Part shown: positions 7,721 through 11,596 of the stretch, piece after piece
Position numbering within the stretch: position 1 is the stretch's first letter
Layout: each line of letters begins with the position of its first letter
From: JAQBGV01 sp032128395
Lineage (GTDB): Bacteria > Planctomycetota > UBA8108 > UBA1146
Direction: 5' to 3'
NCBI GenBank assembly: GCA_032128395.1
Contig: JAQBGV010000160.1
Location: 1-11,596 of the forward strand
Length of the DNA: 11,596 nt
Translations under genes and position numbers: made by a program
The notes under the pieces: model-generated
The model's database searches: none
Told to the model about the DNA's origin: nothing
Seen by the model: the letters and a program-made list of their open reading frames with translations, nothing else

Positions 7721-8827
7721 ATGATGCCGCTGATCCCAGATCCCAACCTCGGCACCGGCGCGAGTGATCTGCACGCCGAAGGCACGTCCGGTCCGCTCGA
7801 GATGATCCTCAACGGCCTGGTCGAAGGGGTCGTCGCGGTCGATCTGGACGAGCGGGTGATCCACCTCAACTCGGCCGCCGGACGGCTGCTCCGGGTGCGA
7901 CGGGCGGAGAGCCTCGGGCAGCCTCTCTCCCGACTGAGTGAGCTCGAGCAGCTCTCGGCGACCGTCAGTCGAGCGCTCGAGACCCACTCTGGAGCGAGCG
8001 CCGAGGCGGTCGTCGAGATGCCCGCGAACGAGCGCGACCGCGTTCTCGAATTTGAAGCGTCGCCGGTGCGAGACTCCGTGGGACGAATCGCGGGCGCAGT
8101 CGTGGTGATTCACGACATCACCGAGCTGCGTCACCTCGAGCAAGTGCGGCAGGACTTCGTCGCGAACGTCTCGCACGAGTTGAAGACCCCGATCACCGCG
8201 ATCCGTGGCCTGATCGAAACGATCCTCACCGACGGCGAGATGCCCGGCCCGACCCGGCATCGCTTCCTTGCGAAGGTCCACTCCCAGGCGCTCAGACTCT
8301 CCACCTTGGTCACCGATCTTCTGACCCTGGCGCGCCTCGAATCGCGGGACGCGATCCACGAACCGGGTTTCTTCGATCTGCGCGACCCGATCCTGACCTC
8401 GATTCGGACCAGCCGGAGCAGCGAGGACTGCAATACGCGGATCGAGTTCGAACTCCCGGAGACCCCGGTGATCGTGCGCGGCGACCCCGAGGCGCTTCGG
8501 TTGGTGACGAACAACCTCCTCGACAACGCGATCAAGTACACCCCGGAGTCCGGGTGGATCCGCATCCGCCTCTTCGAGCGCGACGGGCAGGCGGTCTTCG
8601 AGACCGAGGACAACGGCATCGGCATCGAGGCGAAAGATCGCCAGCGGATCTTCGAACGCTTCTACCGGGTGGACAAGGCTCGCTCCCGCGCTCTCGGAGG
8701 CACCGGGCTCGGGCTCTCGATCGTGAAGCACGTCTGCCTCGCCCACGGGGGCCTCGTCGAGGTCGAGAGCACGGAAGGGGAAGGGAGCCTCTTCCGCGTC
8801 ACCCTCCCCCTCGCTCTCAACGAATAG
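7721..8827 (+). CDS. PhoR-like sensor histidine kinase without membrane segments (PAS-HisKA-HATPase)
   Basis: The 368-residue partner of the preceding response regulator starts 4 bp after its stop, with GGAG in the regulator's last codons serving as ribosome site, so the two should be translationally coupled. A PAS domain occupies about 25-135 (MILNGLVEGVVAVDLDERV … AGAVVVIHDITE). The HisKA domain has phospho-acceptor His152 in FVANVSHELKTPITAIRG. The ATPase domain has the N-box NNLLDNAIKYT (264-274), DNGIGI (297-302), FERFYRVDKARSR and GGTGLGLSIVKH (326-337). All catalytic boxes are intact. Typical PhoR proteins have N-terminal membrane helices; this one has none, so it probably acts in the cytoplasm and senses through PAS or a partner protein. 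The TAG stop lies within the first of five 10-bp direct repeats. Confidence 0.93.
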   Translation: MMPLIPDPNLGTGASDLHAEGTSGPLEMILNGLVEGVVAVDLDERVIHLNSAAGRLLRVRRAESLGQPLSRLSELEQLSATVSRALETHSGASAEAVVEMPANERDRVLEFEASPVRDSVGRIAGAVVVIHDITELRHLEQVRQDFVANVSHELKTPITAIRGLIETILTDGEMPGPTRHRFLAKVHSQALRLSTLVTDLLTLARLESRDAIHEPGFFDLRDPILTSIRTSRSSEDCNTRIEFELPETPVIVRGDPEALRLVTNNLLDNAIKYTPESGWIRIRLFERDGQAVFETEDNGIGIEAKDRQRIFERFYRVDKARSRALGGTGLGLSIVKHVCLAHGGLVEVESTEGEGSLFRVTLPLALNE

Positions 8828-8870
8828 GCCCGAGTAGCCCCGAAGAGCACTGAAGAGCGCCGAAGTGCCC
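8821..8870 (+). repeat. Five tandem 10-bp direct repeats at and after the PhoR-like stop codon
   Basis: Five head-to-tail decamers begin at 8821, 8831, 8841, 8851 and 8861. The consensus is CGAAKAGCSC; G2, A3, G7 and C10 are present in all five copies, and each copy has at most two or three differences from the consensus. The first copy contains the TAG stop of the histidine kinase gene. The 10-bp period places each copy on the same face of the helix. OmpR/PhoB-family regulators bind head-to-tail half-sites of about 10-11 bp, so this could be a regulator site upstream of the hybrid kinase. Replication slippage is the simple alternative. Confidence 0.6.
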
Positions 8871-8942
8871 CAACGCCGGGCTCCCACTTCTGCAGATTCT
8901 CTCGCGACCCCCCTCCCTCCTTGCCGATATCACGAGAACGGA

Positions 8943-8970
8943 GCGGGCCCGGAGTACGCCCCGGGCTCGT
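8943..8970 (+). other. Hairpin in the leader of the hybrid kinase gene
   Basis: GCCCGG (8947-8952) pairs with CCGGGC (8961-8966) around an 8-nt loop. The stem extends by four more pairs, two of them G·U, to 8943 and 8970. It lies 31 bp before the TTG start, in a 174-bp gap between the two kinase genes. The role is unknown: leader structure, weak terminator or chance in G+C-rich DNA. Confidence 0.3.
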
Positions 8971-8991
8971 CCGGAGCACTGGGCGCAGGAA

Positions 8992-8997
8992 AGAGGA
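8992..8997 (+). promoter_or_regulatory. Ribosome binding site that supports the TTG start of the hybrid kinase
   Basis: AGAGGA ends 4 nt before the TTG at 9002. The only other in-frame candidate, a TTG at 8921, follows a pyrimidine-rich stretch with no such site and would add 27 Arg-rich residues in front of the first membrane helix. Confidence 0.55.
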
Positions 8998-9001
8998 TCG
9001 C

Positions 9002-11290
9002 TTGGCTGGTCGCGCAACCGTCGTCTGGCTGATCCTCCTGGGGGTCGCCCTTTCGGGGGTCATCCACTGGAAGACCCGCCGGGACCTCGGGGAAGCCGAG
9101 CTGAATCATGCGAGTGAGGTGCGGAGCGAGGCGCTCCTCGCCCGCGGTCGGATCGAGAACAGCTTCCGGTCGATCTACAGCGGACTGCGCACCGTCGCCC
9201 ATCTCCCCGGGGTCCGGGCGCTGACTCCCGAGTCCCGGCGGAGCGGAGCCTTCGACCCGGGGACCCGCGAGATCGTCGCGGAGATCTACAAGAACCTCGC
9301 GGCCTCGGAGAACATCGCCGCGCTCACGATCGTCCCCTTTCCGTTCGACCCGAACGGGCTCGATCCGACCGGGAAGCTCCCACGCGAGCCCCTCGTCACC
9401 TTCGGAGAGAAGTCCGCCGTGCGGCCAGGGGTGCCGGGGCGGGGGAGCTCGACCAGCGCGACCGAGATCGACAAGTTCGCTCTGGTCCTCACGCAGCTCC
9501 AACTGCTCCAACAATTCCACCCACTCGAAAGTGGGATCGAGGGGATCGCGTATCCGGCGATCAGCGGACCGCAGGTGACTTCCCGCGATGATGCGCGGTC
9601 GAACCGCAGAGAGCTCGTCTACTCGGTCCCGATCTACGGCTGGTCCGGTGAACTGAGCGGGTGCGCCTCGGCGGTCATCCCCGGGACCGCTCTGGAACAA
9701 CTCCTACCGGTCGGCGAGTTCGTCGTGGTCCATCCGAACTACGCGGTCTCGATCCTCTCCGAGGAGCCAGGAACCGCGGAGGAGTCACGGGAGCACTGGG
9801 TCGTCGGCGAGCCCGACCCCAGGCGGATCTTCTCGGAGGTGGTCCCGCTCGCGATCCAGGATGAGTACCCCGAGTGGTCGCTCTGGCTGAGTGCCCCGAA
9901 TTCCGAGTACTGGGCCCGGAGCGACGTTCGACTCGCACGCTTCGCAGGGATCGCGTCGCACCTCTTCTTGTGGTGCGGAATCATGTTCCTGCTCTTCACT
10001 CTGAGGAAGTTCACGGGTCAGCACCTGAAGCTCACAGTGGAGAATCGCGAGCTCGATGAGCGGGTCCGCGAGCGCACCGAGGCGTGCGACGAGGCGAGTC
10101 GGCTCGCCCAGTCGGCGACCGAGGCGAAGAGCGTGTTCCTCGCGAAGATGAGCCACGAGATCCGCACCCCGATGTCCGCGATTCTCGGATTCACCGACCT
10201 CCTTCTCGATCCGGAAACGGAGGAGGGACGCCGGAACGATGCGATCGAGACGATTCGCCGCAACGGGCGCCACCTCCTCAATCTGATCAACGACATCCTC
10301 GACCTGTCGAAGATCGAAGCGGGGCGACTCGAGATCGAGCGGCTTCCGGTCAAGACCCGGACGATCGTCCGCGACATGGTCGATCTCCTTCGGGTCCGGG
10401 CCGAATCACGCCACACCACGCTCGATACCGAGCTGAGGGGTGAAATTCCGGAGCAGTTCGAGACCGACCCGACCCGACTCAAGCAAGCCCTCGTCAACTT
10501 GATCGGGAACGCCATCAAGTTCACCGAGGGGGGAGACGTTCGCGTTCGGGTCGAGTGCGACCGCGACGCGGAGCAGATCACGTTCCACGTGATCGACAAC
10601 GGGATCGGCATGACCTCGGCCCAGGTCGCACGGATCTTCCAGCCATTCTCCCAGGCGGAGCCTTCGACCACGCGGCGCTTCGGCGGCACGGGACTCGGCC
10701 TGGCGATCACGCGGAGCATCGCCGAGCTTCTCGACGGCGAGATCGTGGTCCAGAGCGAGCCGGGGAAGGGGAGCACCTTCTCCCTGACGGTCTCGACTGG
10801 ATCGCTGGATGGAGTCGCGAACCTGAGCGAACTCGGCGAAGAGCGCTTCCAGCCGGAGCCCCGTCCCGAGGTGCTCGCCCACATCGATGGTCGAGTCCTC
10901 CTGGTCGAAGATGGCCCCGACAACCAGGCGATCATCTCCTACATGCTGCGCCGAGCCGGGGCCGAGGTGATGCTCGCGAGCAACGGCCGAGAGGGTGGCG
11001 AGCTCGCCCTCGCCGCGTCCCGTGCCCGCCGCCCGTTCGACGTGATCCTGATGGACATGGAAATGCCGGTCCTCGACGGCTACGAGGCGACCCGCTGGCT
11101 GCGCGAGGAGGGCTATCAGGGCCAGGTGATCGCCCTGACCGCCCACGCGATGAAGGGCGACCTCGACAAGTGCCTCGCCGCCGGCTGCGACCACTACATG
11201 TCGAAACCGGTCGAGCGCGAAGACCTCGTCCGCGAGGTCGCGCATCGGGTTGGGCTTCGCAGCACCGCGAAGCCCGCGCCTGTTTACTGA
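9002..11290 (+). CDS. Membrane hybrid sensor histidine kinase with C-terminal receiver
   Basis: The 762-residue sensor starts at TTG 9002 (AGAGGA 4 nt upstream) directly before its first membrane helix (about 6-23, VVWLILLGVALSGVIHW). About 290 residues outside the membrane follow; LVYSVPIYGWSGELSG with a following hydrophobic strand resembles a Cache-type fold, tentatively. A second helix (about 314-334) leads into a coiled-coil linker. The HisKA domain has His385 in FLAKMSHEIRTPMSAILGFTDLL. The ATPase domain has NLIGNAIKFT, DNGIGM (532-537) and GGTGLGLAIT (561-570). The receiver has Glu636/Asp637, phospho-acceptor Asp685 (MDMEMP), Thr713 and Lys735. There is no HPt domain, so a phosphorelay would need a separate HPt protein. 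It may work alongside the adjacent PhoB/PhoR-like pair, but it is a separate unit. The final codons and stop overlap a 9-bp motif also found inside the downstream repeat array. Confidence 0.93.
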   Translation: MAGRATVVWLILLGVALSGVIHWKTRRDLGEAELNHASEVRSEALLARGRIENSFRSIYSGLRTVAHLPGVRALTPESRRSGAFDPGTREIVAEIYKNLAASENIAALTIVPFPFDPNGLDPTGKLPREPLVTFGEKSAVRPGVPGRGSSTSATEIDKFALVLTQLQLLQQFHPLESGIEGIAYPAISGPQVTSRDDARSNRRELVYSVPIYGWSGELSGCASAVIPGTALEQLLPVGEFVVVHPNYAVSILSEEPGTAEESREHWVVGEPDPRRIFSEVVPLAIQDEYPEWSLWLSAPNSEYWARSDVRLARFAGIASHLFLWCGIMFLLFTLRKFTGQHLKLTVENRELDERVRERTEACDEASRLAQSATEAKSVFLAKMSHEIRTPMSAILGFTDLLLDPETEEGRRNDAIETIRRNGRHLLNLINDILDLSKIEAGRLEIERLPVKTRTIVRDMVDLLRVRAESRHTTLDTELRGEIPEQFETDPTRLKQALVNLIGNAIKFTEGGDVRVRVECDRDAEQITFHVIDNGIGMTSAQVARIFQPFSQAEPSTTRRFGGTGLGLAITRSIAELLDGEIVVQSEPGKGSTFSLTVSTGSLDGVANLSELGEERFQPEPRPEVLAHIDGRVLLVEDGPDNQAIISYMLRRAGAEVMLASNGREGGELALAASRARRPFDVILMDMEMPVLDGYEATRWLREEGYQGQVIALTAHAMKGDLDKCLAAGCDHYMSKPVEREDLVREVAHRVGLRSTAKPAPVY

Positions 11291-11596
11291 GTACTTGAGG
11301 GGGCTGGCTCCCAGCCCCCTCTTGCTCGCGGCGAAGCCGCTCACAATTCACCCCAACGAGGCTTCGCTCCGCTCGCTTTCTTGGGGGCTGGCTCCCAGCC
11401 CCCCTCTTGCTCGCGGCAGAGCCGCTCACAATTCACCCCAACGAGGCTTCGCTCCGCTCGCTTTCTTGGGGGGCTGTTTACTAAAGGGGGCTGGCTCCCA
11501 GCCCCCTCTCGGTCGCGGCAGAGCCGCTCGCGATTCACCCCAACGAGGCTTCGCTCCGCTCGCTTTCTTGGGGGCTGGCTCCCAGCCCCCTCTTGC
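11291..11596. repeat. Tandem array of structured 84-85 bp intergenic repeats, continuing past the window
   Basis: Three full units and the start of a fourth are present. Each begins with a near-invariant hairpin (9-bp stem GGGGGCTGG / CCAGCCCCC, loop CTC) at 11299, 11383, 11486 and 11570. Then comes a small hairpin GCGGC-loop-GCCGC, then CCCCAA … CGAGGCTTCGCTCCGCTCG … TTGGGG. Spacings are 84, 103 and 84; the 103 is one 85-bp unit plus an 18-bp junction (11468-11485) containing a partial hairpin arm and CTGTTTACT. The third unit is the most diverged (CTCGGTCGCGG and CGCGATTC). The array is not CRISPR, because nothing between copies is unique. Minus-strand open readings across it only reflect the period near 28 codons. 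No gene is supported here. Confidence 0.9.
11299..11324 (+). terminator. First array hairpin, possible terminator of the hybrid kinase gene
   Basis: A perfect 9-bp G/C-rich stem with a 3-nt loop (11299-11319), followed by TCTTG, starts 8 bp after the hybrid kinase stop codon. Stem strength and position suit a terminator, though the T-run is short. The same hairpin recurs three more times in the array, so termination may be a by-product of the repeat. Confidence 0.4.

Noticed and set aside
7553..8887. A 444-residue minus-strand open reading frame opposite the two-component genes
   Set aside because: It overlaps intact PhoB-like and PhoR-like genes and has no motif or plausible start context.
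10932..11538. Minus-strand open readings with periodic peptides across the terminal array
   Set aside because: The repeat period of 84 bp is a multiple of three, so stops are avoided in every copy at once. The peptides (KRAERS, GAGSQPP) merely translate the repeat, and the 85-bp and 103-bp steps break the frame.
11291..11596. CRISPR array
   Set aside because: Whole units are repeated with no unique spacers, units are too long, and no cas genes are present.

Overview
This is a G+C-rich bacterial window, about 11.6 kb, densely coding and with no RNA genes that I can see. The best guess for the host is Planctomycetota or a related G+C-rich, multi-domain environmental lineage. The grounds are two secreted proteins whose C-termini carry dockerin-like calcium-binding repeats and a Cys-rich 'CG…C…CP' tail, a membrane Ser/Thr kinase with an N-terminal zinc ribbon, and several two-component genes. 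This placement rests on remembered family patterns, not on a search.

Layout. On the minus strand from the left edge lie a Ser/Thr protein kinase (stop at 8, ATG at 1471) and, upstream of it, the 3' remnant of a secreted dockerin-tailed protein (1589 to about 2105) that has lost its signal peptide and appears frameshifted. A divergent junction near 2106-2210 separates these from a plus-strand run: a secreted seven-bladed FG-GAP-type propeller protein with a dockerin-like tail (2211-3842, TTG start), glnE (3891-6923), a PhoB-like response regulator (7024-7716), a PhoR-like but soluble histidine kinase 4 bp downstream (7721-8827), and a membrane hybrid histidine kinase (9002-11290, TTG start). 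The last 306 bp are a tandem array of structured 84-85 bp repeats that runs off the right edge.

How the parts relate. Most of the window is signalling. GlnE is the bifunctional adenylyltransferase of glutamine synthetase (nitrogen control). The PhoB/PhoR-like pair is a normal translationally coupled two-component operon, and the following hybrid kinase adds a second, membrane-based input. The kinase at the left has a cytoplasmic catalytic domain, one membrane segment and a short outer domain. The propeller protein is exported and probably cell-surface.

The most unusual signals are non-coding: (1) a nearly perfect hairpin at 2185-2214 that would bury both the Shine-Dalgarno sequence and the TTG start of the propeller gene; (2) five head-to-tail 10-bp direct repeats (8821-8870) starting at the stop codon of the PhoR-like gene; (3) the terminal repeat array, whose units contain competing hairpins that share a G-run; and (4) a 9-bp match between the end of the hybrid kinase gene and a junction inside that array.
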